Positions 7,287 through 16,458 of a DNA stretch of 28,345 bases are shown piece after piece (the stretch's first letter is position 1; each line of letters begins with the position of its first letter). Under the pieces are notes generated by a model. The model had not been told where the DNA came from and made no database searches. It was given only the letters and a program-made list of their open reading frames with translations. Source of the DNA: Bacteroidaceae bacterium (lineage in GTDB: Bacteria; Bacteroidota; Bacteroidia; Bacteroidales; Bacteroidaceae). The DNA is taken from positions 1 through 28,345 of the forward strand of contig JAEDIG010000017.1 of the NCBI GenBank assembly GCA_016292545.1, read 5' to 3'. The position numbers were made by a program, and so were the translations under genes.

Positions 7287-9845
7287 TTATCTCAGGTTGC
7301 CGAGCTTGTACTGCAGGTCGTCATCGCTGATGCAGAGCACCTCGCGGGGCTTGCTTCCCTTGGCCGGCCCCACAATGCCTGCCTTTTCCAGCTGGTCCAT
7401 CAACCGGCCGGCGCGGTTGTAGCCGATGCTGAACTTCCGCTGAATCATGCTGGTGCTGCCACATTGCTCCGCCACCACCATGCGGGCCACCTCCTCAAAC
7501 ATCGGGTCGAGGCGTGACATGTCCACATCATTGGATTCGCCTTCGCCGCCATCCATCTCTACGGGCGGCAACTGGTAGGGACCCAGATAGCTCTGCTGGC
7601 AAGCCACATGGTTACAGATGTTCTCCACCTCGGGCGTGTCGATGAAAGCACATTGCACTCTCACAGGTTCTCCGCTCGAAAGGAAAAGCATGTCGCCCTT
7701 TACGGCCAGCTGGTTGGCACCCGGACGGTCGAGAATCGTGCGGCTGTCAATCATTGCGCTCACCTTGAAGGCCATGCGGGCGGGGAAGTTGGCCTTGATG
7801 GTGCCCGTGATGATGTTGGTGGTGGGTCGCTGTGTGGCTATAATCATATGTATGCCCACGGCGCGTGCCAGCTGCGCAATGCGTGCGATGGGCAGCTCTA
7901 TCTCCTTGCCTGCGGTCATGATGAGGTCGCCAAACTCATCGATAATCACCACGATGTAGGGCATGAACCGGTGTCCGTTTTCGGGATTGAGCCTGCGGTT
8001 CTTGAACATCTCGTTGTATTCCTTGATATTGCGGCAGCGAGCCTTCTTGAGCAGGTCGTAGCGCGAATCCATCTCCGAACAGAGGCTCTTGAGCGTCTGC
8101 ACCACCTTGTTCACGTCCGTAATGATGGGTTCATCGTATTCGTTGCCCTCCACCTGTGCCAGGAAATGGTTCACGATGGGGGCATAGATGCTGAACTCCA
8201 CCTTCTTGGGGTCCACCATCACGAGTTTCAGCTCGGCGGGATGCTTCTTGTAGAGCAGCGAGGTGAGAATCACGTTCAGGCCCACGGATTTACCCATACC
8301 CGTGGCACCGGCCACCAGCAGGTGGGGCATCTTGCAAAGGTCCACCATGAACACCTCGTTGGTGATGGTCTTTCCCAGTGCCAGCGGCAGTTCGTAGTCC
8401 GTATCCTGATACTTGCGGCTGTTGAGGATGCTCTCCATGGGCACCATCTGGGGCTTGGCATTGGGCACTTCGATACCGATGGTTCCCTTTCCCGGTATGG
8501 GGGCAATGATGCGAATGCCAAGGGCACTCAGGCTCAGGGCAATGTCGTCCTCCAGATTGCGAATCTTGCTGATGCGCACACCAGGGGCGGGCGTCACCTC
8601 ATAGAGGGTGATGGTGGGACCCACGGTGGCCTTGATGCTGGTGATGGACACACCGAAGTTGTTGAGCACCATCAGAATCTGGTCTTTGTTCTTTTTCTGC
8701 TCCTCCATGTCGAGCGCCTTGTTTTCCACATCGTATTTCTTGAGCAGGTCCAGGGTGGGGTATTTGTAGTGACTCAGGTCGAGTTTCGGGTCATAGGGCT
8801 CCAGCGCCTGTCCGGGATCCACATCGGCAGGCTCGGGGTCCTTCCCCTTCAGCACCTTCATCTTCAGCTCGCCTTCGTCCTTCTTTTCCGCTGTTTCTTC
8901 GGCTTGGCCGGGATCTTCGGCCACCACTTCAAAGGTCACCTCTTCCGGCTTTTCGCCCGTTATCGATGGCAGGTCCGTGTTGCCACCGAAGACAATCACC
9001 TTCCCTGTGTCCTTCTCATTGTCGGCCGCACTTTCTTCGTTGGCGGCATCCTGTGTCTCTGCCTCACCGGATTCGTCCGTGGCATCTGCTGACGAAGTGG
9101 CCTCTTCCTGTGTTTGCGCTGTGGTGTCCTCGTCCGCAGTCTCTGCATCGGCTACGGCCTTTTTCACAGCCTTGGGCTTCACCCTTATCATCTGCCGGAT
9201 GCTCCGCAGCAGTTCGTCGCTCAGATAGCCCAGATAGGCGATGAAACTGAGGAGGAATATCATCAGCAGGCCCGGTGTGCCAATCTTGTTGCGCACGAAT
9301 TCGGTTTCGCTGATGCCTACCTGGCCGCCCCAGCTCACATAGCTCTTTTGCATGATGGAGACAAAGGAACTGGCGTATGCAAGGAACGCCGACCACCATA
9401 TCATCAGCAGCATGCAGTTGAGGAACCACTTGTGCAGCCTTACGTCATAGATGCGCATCACCTTCACGCTGGTGGCCAACATGAACAGGGGAATGAAAAT
9501 GCTGGCAATGCCAAACCACTCGTCGGTGATGTGCTTGGCCAGTTTGGCTCCCCAGTTGCCCATCCAGTTGGCAGCGATGGCATCGGGATTGGTGAGCAGA
9601 ACCTGGTCCTCGTCGCCGGTGAAGAGATGCGACACCAGCGAGAGCAGGATGAAACACGACACCAGACATAGCAGGGCGCCCAGCAGAAACCTGATGTTCT
9701 CTCTGCGTGTCATGTCCGTTTCCACGTCTGCATCCTCCTGGTTCTTGAAGGATTCCTTGAACCAATTGATGGCCTTCTGGGCAGTCGTCCGCCACGCAGG
9801 TGTTGTATTTTGTGCTTTCTTCTTGCTTGTCTTTTTTGTGCTCAT
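7287..9845 (-). CDS. ftsK: DNA translocase FtsK
   Basis: An 852-residue protein with the full FtsK/SpoIIIE layout. Four N-terminal membrane helices lie between about residues 50 and 230 (for example FLLGALLCLVSCFILLSLVS). An acidic, Ala/Glu-rich linker follows to about residue 340. The RecA-like motor contains Walker A GATGMGKS near residue 513 and Walker B IVVIIDEFGDL near 630. A C-terminal winged-helix gamma domain (MIQRKFSIGYNRAGRLMDQL) would read KOPS-type sequences. The protein pumps DNA at the division septum and supports chromosome dimer resolution by XerCD. It is the first gene of the leftward run; a TAnnTTTG promoter element lies upstream at 9872-9879. Confidence 0.97.
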   Translation of the reverse strand: MSTKKTSKKKAQNTTPAWRTTAQKAINWFKESFKNQEDADVETDMTRRENIRFLLGALLCLVSCFILLSLVSHLFTGDEDQVLLTNPDAIAANWMGNWGAKLAKHITDEWFGIASIFIPLFMLATSVKVMRIYDVRLHKWFLNCMLLMIWWSAFLAYASSFVSIMQKSYVSWGGQVGISETEFVRNKIGTPGLLMIFLLSFIAYLGYLSDELLRSIRQMIRVKPKAVKKAVADAETADEDTTAQTQEEATSSADATDESGEAETQDAANEESAADNEKDTGKVIVFGGNTDLPSITGEKPEEVTFEVVAEDPGQAEETAEKKDEGELKMKVLKGKDPEPADVDPGQALEPYDPKLDLSHYKYPTLDLLKKYDVENKALDMEEQKKNKDQILMVLNNFGVSITSIKATVGPTITLYEVTPAPGVRISKIRNLEDDIALSLSALGIRIIAPIPGKGTIGIEVPNAKPQMVPMESILNSRKYQDTDYELPLALGKTITNEVFMVDLCKMPHLLVAGATGMGKSVGLNVILTSLLYKKHPAELKLVMVDPKKVEFSIYAPIVNHFLAQVEGNEYDEPIITDVNKVVQTLKSLCSEMDSRYDLLKKARCRNIKEYNEMFKNRRLNPENGHRFMPYIVVIIDEFGDLIMTAGKEIELPIARIAQLARAVGIHMIIATQRPTTNIITGTIKANFPARMAFKVSAMIDSRTILDRPGANQLAVKGDMLFLSSGEPVRVQCAFIDTPEVENICNHVACQQSYLGPYQLPPVEMDGGEGESNDVDMSRLDPMFEEVARMVVAEQCGSTSMIQRKFSIGYNRAGRLMDQLEKAGIVGPAKGSKPREVLCISDDDLQYKLGNLR

Positions 9846-9871
9846 TTTGTTTTTTTTGATTGTTCAGCTTG

Positions 9872-9879
9872 CAAATTTA
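9872..9879 (-). promoter_or_regulatory. Candidate -7 element for the leftward ftsK run
   Basis: On the minus strand this reads TAAATTTG, a perfect match to the Bacteroidetes -7 consensus TAnnTTTG, 27 bp before the ftsK ATG. No TTTG appears at the expected -33 distance, so the assignment rests on one element plus position. Confidence 0.5.
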
Positions 9880-9922
9880 GTGTAAAATCTTCAATATTTT
9901 CCGTTTTTCAGAATAAAAAATG

Positions 9923-9930
9923 TAACTTTG
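9923..9930 (+). promoter_or_regulatory. Candidate -7 element for the rightward DUF5063 operon
   Basis: Reads TAACTTTG, matching TAnnTTTG, followed by GCATCGTTAAAG and the DUF5063 ATG 35 bp downstream. It is back to back with the ftsK element in the only divergent gap of the housekeeping region. The -33 position is a T-rich run without a clear TTTG. Confidence 0.55.
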
Positions 9931-9964
9931 CATCGTTAAAGAAGAATTTGCATAAAAAACGAGC

Positions 9965-10513
9965 ATGACCACGCAAGACAATACAAAGGTGATTTACTCA
10001 CATGATACGCTTGAATTTGTGACTGTTTCGGCTGAATTCTGCGCTTTTCTGGAGCAGAGCGAAGGCCGGGACAAGAAGACTTTCGTTGAAACGATGCTGA
10101 AACTGCTTCCGCTTCTCTACCTCAAGGCACGCCTCCTTCCCGAAGTGATTTCCGACGAGGATTTCCTGCCCGACCCGCAGGTGACGGAGGCCGACTATGA
10201 TTATGTACGCCATGTCGTGTATGCAGTGCTGGGCGACGATGACACCTATGAGGATCTGGTTTTCGACAACGGCATCATGAGCGACGAACTGCAATGGCGC
10301 ACCATAAGCGAGAATCTGGCCGACATGTACCAGTCGCTCCGCAATTTCGTGTCTGCCTATCAGCAGGGCATCGAGGCCTGCATGAACGATTCGCTTTGGG
10401 AGGTGCGCGAGGAATTCGACCTCACCTGGGGCAAGTGTCTTGTAGACAGCCTCAGGCAACTGCATTTGATTCATCAGAAACTAACCCATGCCACCGATGA
10501 AGACGATTTTTGA
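9965..10513 (+). CDS. DUF5063 domain protein
   Basis: A 182-residue, acidic, largely helical soluble protein with no signal peptide or membrane segment. The pattern (SAEFCAFLEQ, then ETMLKLLPLLYLKARLLP, and later WGKCLVDSLRQLHLI) matches DUF5063 as found in Bacteroidetes, whose function is unknown. Its stop lies inside the following exonuclease gene (about 17-26 bp overlap), so the two are probably translated together. The pairing of DUF5063 with a 3'-5' exonuclease is recurrent in the phylum, which hints at a shared nucleic-acid role; that is inference only. Confidence 0.85.
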   Translation: MTTQDNTKVIYSHDTLEFVTVSAEFCAFLEQSEGRDKKTFVETMLKLLPLLYLKARLLPEVISDEDFLPDPQVTEADYDYVRHVVYAVLGDDDTYEDLVFDNGIMSDELQWRTISENLADMYQSLRNFVSAYQQGIEACMNDSLWEVREEFDLTWGKCLVDSLRQLHLIHQKLTHATDEDDF

Positions 10514-11147
10514 CAAATTCGACAAACGTGCCATCCCCAATCTTCCATTGGTGGCCTTCGAGGGGCGGATAGAGGTGATTAGCGGGATGGGAGAGGCCGA
10601 CAGGGCCGTGGACTTCCTGCTCAAGCAGCCCATTCTGGGGCTCGACACCGAAACAAAACCCTCCTTTCATCGGGGCGACGGCCACAAGGTGGCACTGCTG
10701 CAGGTGTGTACGCATGACATCTGCTTCCTCTTCCGCCTCAATCATATCGACATGCCGGACAGCATTGTCAGGCTGCTTTCCGACACCTGTGTGAAGAAAA
10801 TCGGACTCAGCTGGAGCGACGACCTGTGTGTGCTGCGCCGCAGACGGGAGTTCACTCCGGGAGCGTTTGAGGACATTCAGCGCATTGTGGGCACCTATGG
10901 AATTGAGGACATGAGTCTTCAGAAACTGTATGCCAACCTCTTCGGCCAGCGAATCAGCAAGAGCCAGCGGCTGAGCAACTGGGAGGCCGACGTGCTCACC
11001 GAGAAGCAGAAACTCTATGCAGCCACCGATGCATGGGCATGCATCAAGCTCTATGAAGAGCTGCAGCGCATGCGCACCGAAGGCTACAAGCTGGTGCACA
11101 CCCATGCCGAAACACCCGAAGAGGGAGCCATATCCGATAATCAATAA
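10497..11147 (+). CDS. 3'-5' exonuclease, DEDD family (RNase D / WRN-like)
   Basis: About 216 residues. The three exonuclease motifs are visible: LGLDTETKPSF (Exo I, Asp and Glu metal ligands near residue 50), GLSWSDDLCVLRR (Exo II) and YAATDAWACIKLYEEL (Exo III, the YxxxD form, DEDDy). The family removes nucleotides from 3' ends using two metal ions; whether the substrate is RNA or DNA cannot be told from sequence, and no helicase or HRDC domain is attached. I chose MKTIFDKFDKRAI at 10497 because related proteins begin similarly; an in-frame ATG nine bases upstream (10488) is possible. Both starts overlap the DUF5063 gene. Confidence 0.9.
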   Translation: MKTIFDKFDKRAIPNLPLVAFEGRIEVISGMGEADRAVDFLLKQPILGLDTETKPSFHRGDGHKVALLQVCTHDICFLFRLNHIDMPDSIVRLLSDTCVKKIGLSWSDDLCVLRRRREFTPGAFEDIQRIVGTYGIEDMSLQKLYANLFGQRISKSQRLSNWEADVLTEKQKLYAATDAWACIKLYEELQRMRTEGYKLVHTHAETPEEGAISDNQ

Positions 11148-11171
11148 TATTAAAGAACAGTCATATCAAAA

Positions 11172-12359
11172 ATGAATCCAACATCTACCATCCATCTCAA
11201 GCGCGGAAAGGAAGAAAGTCTTCTGCGTTTTCATCCGTGGATTTTTTCCGGTGCTGTACACCATATAGAGGGCAATCCCCAGGAGGGCGACATCGTAGAC
11301 GTGCGTGCTGCCGACGGACAGTTTCTGGCCCGGGGCCATTGGCAGATAGGCAGCATAGCCGTGAGGGTGCTCACTTTCCAGGACCGTCCCGTCGACCATG
11401 CCTTCTGGAAGGAACGTCTGTCTGCTGCGCTCGATGCACGACGGAGCATCGGAGTGTATGGCCGGGAGGACAACGACATGTTCCGGCTGGTTCATGGCGA
11501 AGGCGATTTCCTGCCGGGGCTGGTGATTGACATATATGGCCGCACGGCCGTGATGCAGGCCCACAGTGTGGGCATGCACCTGTGTCGCCAGCAACTGGTG
11601 GATGCACTCACCGACCTGATGGACAGACAACTGGATGCCGTCTATTACAAGAGCGAGACCACCCTTCCCTTCAAGGCATCGCTGGGACAGGAAAACGGCT
11701 TCCTCTATGGTGATGGAAACGGCGACGTGGCACGCGAGAACGGACTGCTTTTCCACATCGACTGGCTCAAGGGACAAAAGACGGGTTTCTTTGTGGATCA
11801 GCGAGATAACAGAAGCCTTTTGGAGCAATACTCCAGAGGAAGAAATGTGTTGAATATGTTCTGCTACACGGGCGGATTCAGTGTGTATGCCCTTAGGGGC
11901 GGCGCCTGCAAGGTGACCAGTGTGGACAGCAGTGCCAAGGCCATAGAACTGGTGAATGCCAATGTGGAACTCAATTTCCCCGGCGACACACGTCATGAGG
12001 CTGTAGCCGAAGACGCCTTCAAGTTCCTGAGCGAAATGAAGCATCCCTACGACTTGGTCATCCTCGATCCCCCGGCCTTTGCCAAGCACAAGGATGCCCT
12101 GAAGAACGCGCTCCGCGGCTACACCAAGCTCAATGCCAAGGCACTGGAGAAGATCCAGCCCGGCGGCATACTGTTCACCTTCAGTTGTTCCCAGGCGGTG
12201 AACAAGGACCAGTTCCGCATGGCTGTGTTCACGGCTGCCGCCATTTCACACCGCCGTGTGCGCATCCTTCACCAGCTCCATCAGCCGGCCGACCATCCCA
12301 TCAACATCTATCATCCCGAGGGAGAATACCTGAAGGGGCTGGTGCTGTATGTGGAATAG
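11172..12359 (+). CDS. Class I SAM-dependent rRNA methyltransferase, RlmI-like
   Basis: A 395-residue protein with an N-terminal PUA domain (LKRGKEESLLRFHPWIFSGA, typical of the group), a central insert, and a Rossmann methyltransferase. SAM motif I is NMFCYTGGFSVYA near residue 229, the catalytic region contains DPPAFAKHK near 298, and a conserved cysteine lies in FTFSCSQAV near 336. The C-terminus (LHQPADHPINIYHPEGEYLK) is highly typical. RlmI makes m5C1962 in 23S rRNA in E. coli; this orthologue group probably acts on rRNA but the exact base is inferred. It follows the exonuclease gene by 24 bp on the same strand. Confidence 0.92.
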   Translation: MNPTSTIHLKRGKEESLLRFHPWIFSGAVHHIEGNPQEGDIVDVRAADGQFLARGHWQIGSIAVRVLTFQDRPVDHAFWKERLSAALDARRSIGVYGREDNDMFRLVHGEGDFLPGLVIDIYGRTAVMQAHSVGMHLCRQQLVDALTDLMDRQLDAVYYKSETTLPFKASLGQENGFLYGDGNGDVARENGLLFHIDWLKGQKTGFFVDQRDNRSLLEQYSRGRNVLNMFCYTGGFSVYALRGGACKVTSVDSSAKAIELVNANVELNFPGDTRHEAVAEDAFKFLSEMKHPYDLVILDPPAFAKHKDALKNALRGYTKLNAKALEKIQPGGILFTFSCSQAVNKDQFRMAVFTAAAISHRRVRILHQLHQPADHPINIYHPEGEYLKGLVLYVE

Positions 12360-12407
12360 CGGTTTTTCAACCATTCGTCAACCAAGCAAACAATCATTCC
12401 AACAGAT

Positions 12408-13682
12408 ATGAAAACAAAAATCCAATTGACTGTGCTCCTTTTTCTGGAGTTTGCCGTCTGGGGTGCTTATCTCACCAGCATGGGCACCTATCTGGCCAAG
12501 CACGGACTGGCCGGTGAAATCGGCTGGTTCTACAGTGCCCAAGGTTTTGCCTCGCTGTTCATGCCGGCCCTGATAGGCATCATTGCCGACCGTTGGGTGC
12601 CAGCCCAGAAGATGCTCGGAGTCTGCCATTTCATCGCAGGCCTTATGATGCTGGCTACATGCTATTACGGTTGCAGCCGCTCTCCTGAATTCACTGATTT
12701 CCCCACGCTCTTCACCCTCTATTTCCTCAGCATTGCCTTCTATATGCCCACCATCGCCCTCAGCAACAGCGTGGCCTACAGTGTGCTCGAACGTTCGGGC
12801 TTCGACACGGTCAGGAGCTTTCCCTCCATCCGTGTGTGGGGAACCGTTGGCTTCATCGCGAGCATGTGGGTGGTGGATCTTGCTGGCATCCAGGACTCGG
12901 CCCTTCAGTTCGGTTTCAGCGGCCTGCTGAGTTTCTGCATGGCCCTGCCCACCCTCCTTCTTCCCGACTGTCCTGTGGCAGAAAAAGGACGCCGCAAGTC
13001 GCTCTATGAGTCGCTGGGCCTGCAGGCCTTTTCGCTATTCCGCAACTATCGCATGGCTCTGTTTTTCATCTTCAGCATGTTGCTGGGCGTGTGCCTGCAA
13101 ATCACCAACGGATTTGCCAACCCCTTCATTTCGGCCTTTGGACAGATAGAGGAGTATGCCCACACGTTTGGTGTGGCGCATGCCAACATTCTGATTTCCC
13201 TGAGCCAGATCAGCGAAACGCTGTGCATCCTGCTCATTCCCTTCTTCCTGGGACGTTTCGGCATCAAGCGTGTCATGCTCATCGCCATGATTGCCTGGGT
13301 GCTCAGATTCGCGCTTTTCGCTATTGGCAATCCCGGTTCGGGCGTATGGCTATTTGTGCTCAGCATGATTGTGTATGGTGTGGCCTTCGATTTCTTCAAC
13401 ATCAGCGGTTCGCTTTTTGTGGACCGTGAGACAAATGACAATATCCGCAACAGCGCCCAGGGACTGTTCATGATGATGACCAATGGTTTTGGTTCCACCG
13501 TGGGCATGATTGTAGCCCAGCAGGTAATCAACCGCTACGTCTACGACCTTCCCGAAGGTACTTCCGGCCTGCTGGTGATGGAGGGATGGAGCACCTGCTG
13601 GACCATCTTTGCCGTCTATGCCCTCGTGGTGGCTGTGGCTTTTGCCATATTGTTCCGCTATAACCATCAGCCTAGACGATGA
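12408..13682 (+). CDS. MFS transporter, nucleoside:H+ symporter-like
   Basis: A 424-residue protein with about 12 membrane helices. The N-terminus (LTVLLFLEFAVWGAYLTSMG) and the segment after it (GEIGWFYSAQGFASLFMPAL) fit the NupG/XapB nucleoside:H+ symporter branch of the major facilitator superfamily. The loop VRSFPSIRVWGTVGFI is also typical. It would import nucleosides across the inner membrane with protons; a different substrate is possible because Bacteroidetes have several paralogues. The last four bases overlap rsmE (ATGA at 13679), which suggests coupled translation although the two functions look unrelated. Confidence 0.87.
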   Translation: MKTKIQLTVLLFLEFAVWGAYLTSMGTYLAKHGLAGEIGWFYSAQGFASLFMPALIGIIADRWVPAQKMLGVCHFIAGLMMLATCYYGCSRSPEFTDFPTLFTLYFLSIAFYMPTIALSNSVAYSVLERSGFDTVRSFPSIRVWGTVGFIASMWVVDLAGIQDSALQFGFSGLLSFCMALPTLLLPDCPVAEKGRRKSLYESLGLQAFSLFRNYRMALFFIFSMLLGVCLQITNGFANPFISAFGQIEEYAHTFGVAHANILISLSQISETLCILLIPFFLGRFGIKRVMLIAMIAWVLRFALFAIGNPGSGVWLFVLSMIVYGVAFDFFNISGSLFVDRETNDNIRNSAQGLFMMMTNGFGSTVGMIVAQQVINRYVYDLPEGTSGLLVMEGWSTCWTIFAVYALVVAVAFAILFRYNHQPRR

Positions 13683-14437
13683 AGGAGCAACATTATTTCT
13701 ACACACCGCAGATGAATGGCGAACTTCCGGAAGAGGAGGCACGCCATGCCCTGCGTGTGTTGCGCCTTTCGGTTGGCGACTCCCTCTGCCTGATGGACGG
13801 AAGGGGAAACTTCTATGAGGCGGTCATCACCAGCTCCACGGGCCATCGTTGCCTCTACCGCCTCACGGCCACACATCCCCAGACTCCCCTGTGGAAGGGA
13901 AACATCCATCTGGCCATGGCTCCCACCAAACTGATGGACCGCACGGAGTGGTTTGTGGAGAAAGCTACGGAGATTGGGCTGGACGGGGTCAGCTTTCTCG
14001 ACTGTGACAACAGCGAACGCCGGCAAATCAAGACAGACCGCATCGAGCGCATCGTGGTGGCGGCCATGAAACAGAGCCGGAAGGCATTCAAGCCCGAAGT
14101 GACGGATATGACACCGTTTGACCGCTTTGTGACGCAACCGCGCACAGGACAGTGCTTCATCTGCCATTGCCACGACGACATCCCGCAGGACCCTGCCGAT
14201 GCCCGCTGCCACCTGATGGAGGCCATGCAGAAAGGCATGCCTGCCACGGTGCTGATAGGTCCCGAAGGCGATTTCTCGGTGCGCGAGGTGGAACTGGCAT
14301 TGGCGAGCGGCTATCGGAGCGTGCATTTGGGACATTCACGCCTGCGCACAGAAACGGCGGCTCTGGTGGCCGTGCATTGCATGCAACTCCTTAACCAATG
14401 TCCCGATGGCTTAACTCAAACATCTTTGCAGATATGA
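13679..14437 (+). CDS. rsmE: 16S rRNA (uracil-1498-N3)-methyltransferase
   Basis: A 252-residue SPOUT (trefoil-knot) methyltransferase that methylates U1498 of 16S rRNA on the assembled small subunit. An N-terminal PUA-like barrel (HYFYTPQMNGELPEEEARHALRVLR) precedes the knot domain with AMAPTKLMDRTEWFVEKATEIG, the SAM-binding LIGPEGDFSVREV near residue 192 and LGHSRLRTETAALVAV. All are family hallmarks. The start overlaps the MFS gene by 4 bp and the end overlaps the next gene by 4 bp, placing it mid-operon. An antisense frame here is only a codon-use shadow. Confidence 0.95.
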   Translation: MKEQHYFYTPQMNGELPEEEARHALRVLRLSVGDSLCLMDGRGNFYEAVITSSTGHRCLYRLTATHPQTPLWKGNIHLAMAPTKLMDRTEWFVEKATEIGLDGVSFLDCDNSERRQIKTDRIERIVVAAMKQSRKAFKPEVTDMTPFDRFVTQPRTGQCFICHCHDDIPQDPADARCHLMEAMQKGMPATVLIGPEGDFSVREVELALASGYRSVHLGHSRLRTETAALVAVHCMQLLNQCPDGLTQTSLQI

Positions 14438-15813
14438 GAAAGAAACACATTATCCTGACGGGGGTGCTCGTGGCATTTACAGTTCTTGCCCTCTGTGTTG
14501 TTCTGTTTTCGCGTCATCGACGCAACGATTATGCACGTGTGTTGCCCGACAACTGCCGGTGGCTGGTGTGTGTCAATTTGCCTGAACTTCTGTCGCAGGC
14601 AGACATAGACCCCTCGCACATTCAGGCACTGGCCGACATGAAGGCACCGCAGAACTGTGGCCTGACCCTCAATCTTCCGGTTTATTTCTTTTCCACTCCA
14701 TCCGAACGCCTGTGCCTGCTGTCGGCCTTGTCCGATGCGGAGCGGTTGGAGGCATGGCTCACATCCCAGGGAGTCAGGGTGGAGTCGCAACGTGGTTTCC
14801 GGTGGGCTGACTTCAGGCAATGGCTCCTGTGCTTCGACGGCGACAAACTGCTGGCTATGGAGGTGGCTGGAGGTCAGGACGGTCCGGCCCGTAAGGAATT
14901 GTACAGGCTCATGACCACGGAGCACACGTCCATGCCTTTTGCTGATGCGCTCCGGTCGGTAGACGGATGTGTGAGGATAGCATGCAGTGCATCTGCGCTC
15001 AACCAGCTGGCAACTGATGCGGGCAAACAGCTGGGTGGTCTTCCTGTGCCCGAGGGCAGGCAGGCAACGTTGGTGGCCGGATGCAGGGTGGAGCCAAAAT
15101 CCATCACGCTTGATGCCAGCATCTATGACCCTGAACATGAACTTGATGAACTGACAACGATATGTACCCGTGTGCTGCGCCCCATCAATGCGGGCAAACT
15201 CGACCCGATGCCTGACGGCGCATTGTTTTCTGTAGGCCTGAACATGGACGGGAACCAGCTGCTGCAGTTTCTGCGCAAACAAAAGGAACTGCGCATGCTG
15301 ATGGTGGGTGTGAACCTGTGCATGGATGCCGACAAGATACTGGGCAGCATAGATGGCGACATCGTGCTCTCGCTGGCCGACTGCAGCGGCTCCTTGCCCC
15401 ATTTCCTGCTCAGCGCGGAGGTAAACGACAACAGCATCCTCAGCGGTGCATCCTCGTGGAGCGGCTTTGGCAACATGAAGGTGGTGGGCCATTCCGCCAA
15501 TGCCTGTGAACTTTCGTTGGACAGTGAGCGTGTTATGATGCAGGTGAAGGACAATGTTCTGCGAGTGTCCAATGTGGCCAGCCATGATGTGGAGAGGATG
15601 AAGGCACCCGCCGCTCCTCTGCCCGAAAATACCTATCTTGTGGCCCGCCTGTCGTGCAAGCATCCTGCCCTTCATCTTCCGGCCCTCTGCACGTCAGCCT
15701 TGCAGCATGTGCAGGCGGTGTGCCATTCGGGCGGCATTTCAGTCACACTATCGCTGGATGCCCCGTGGACGGAATGCATCAACAACATACAGAACCAGCA
15801 AAACCCACAATAA
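14434..15813 (+). CDS. Membrane-anchored DUF4836-like protein
   Basis: A 459-residue protein from the ATG at 14434, chosen because it gives an ATGA overlap with rsmE and starts directly with a basic, then hydrophobic anchor (MRKKHIILTGVLVAFTVLAL). An upstream ATG at 14398 would bury the anchor. The rest has no further membrane segment and no catalytic motif that I can see. The opening YARVLPDNCRWLVCVNLPEL (residues 26-45) resembles the start of DUF4836 proteins of Bacteroidales, exported proteins of unknown function. It precedes, with no gap (TAAATG), an ABC ATPase and FtsX-like permease, suggesting a three-part envelope system; its role as a substrate-facing or accessory subunit is inference. 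Confidence 0.7.
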   Translation: MRKKHIILTGVLVAFTVLALCVVLFSRHRRNDYARVLPDNCRWLVCVNLPELLSQADIDPSHIQALADMKAPQNCGLTLNLPVYFFSTPSERLCLLSALSDAERLEAWLTSQGVRVESQRGFRWADFRQWLLCFDGDKLLAMEVAGGQDGPARKELYRLMTTEHTSMPFADALRSVDGCVRIACSASALNQLATDAGKQLGGLPVPEGRQATLVAGCRVEPKSITLDASIYDPEHELDELTTICTRVLRPINAGKLDPMPDGALFSVGLNMDGNQLLQFLRKQKELRMLMVGVNLCMDADKILGSIDGDIVLSLADCSGSLPHFLLSAEVNDNSILSGASSWSGFGNMKVVGHSANACELSLDSERVMMQVKDNVLRVSNVASHDVERMKAPAAPLPENTYLVARLSCKHPALHLPALCTSALQHVQAVCHSGGISVTLSLDAPWTECINNIQNQQNPQ

Positions 15814-16458
15814 ATGCAAAACATCACACTCCATCAGCTGTTGCCCAACGTGTTCCGTGGCCGAACAGACATCCAGAGCGACCTTTGGCAGAAGGACCTC
15901 GTGCTGGAGCGTGGCCGACTGTATCTCGTGGAGGCACAGAGCGGAAAGGGCAAGAGCTCATTCTGCAGTTTCCTGACGGGCTACCGCAACGACTATGCGG
16001 GCCAGATTCTCTTTGACACCACCGATACCCGGCAGCTCAGTGTGGCGCAATGGTCACGGCTGCGCACCTGTTCAATCAGTACCGTATTCCAGGAACTGCG
16101 TCTGTTTCCCGAACTCACGGCACTGGAGAATGTGCTCATAAAGAACCAGCTCACCCGCTACAAATCTGTGTCACAGATACGCCAGTGGTTCGATGCACTG
16201 GGCATTGGCGACAAACTGAATGCGCCGGTGGCGCAGATGAGCTATGGCCAGCAGCAACGTGTGGCCATGATACGTGCCTTGGTGCAGCCGATGGATTTCC
16301 TTCTGCTCGATGAGCCCGTGAGCCACCTCGACGACGAGAATGCGTCCATCATGGCAGAAACCATGATGCAGGAGGTGCGCAGCCAAGGGGCCGCCGTGGT
16401 GGTCACCAGCATAGGCAAGCACATGTTGTTGCCCTATAACCAAACGATACGACTATGA
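15814..16458 (+). CDS. ABC transporter ATPase, LolD/MacB-like, with non-standard motifs
   Basis: A 214-residue ATPase. Walker A is AQSGKGKSS at residues 41-49, where the first glycine of GxSGxGKS is replaced by alanine. The signature is MSYGQQQR (normally LSGGQ), Walker B is FLLLDEP followed by SHLD, and the switch region reads VVVTSIGKH, lacking the usual H-loop histidine at the expected place. These changes may alter or slow hydrolysis. It starts immediately after the stop of the DUF4836-like gene and overlaps the permease gene by 4 bp, so the three are a unit. Its size and the permease type place it near the LolD/FtsE/MacB group acting in envelope transport or mechanotransmission. Confidence 0.88.
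   Translation: MQNITLHQLLPNVFRGRTDIQSDLWQKDLVLERGRLYLVEAQSGKGKSSFCSFLTGYRNDYAGQILFDTTDTRQLSVAQWSRLRTCSISTVFQELRLFPELTALENVLIKNQLTRYKSVSQIRQWFDALGIGDKLNAPVAQMSYGQQQRVAMIRALVQPMDFLLLDEPVSHLDDENASIMAETMMQEVRSQGAAVVVTSIGKHMLLPYNQTIRL

Noticed and set aside
7608..9092. 494-residue plus-strand frame opposite ftsK
   Set aside because: His/Val/Gly-rich antisense translation with no motif; ftsK is certain.
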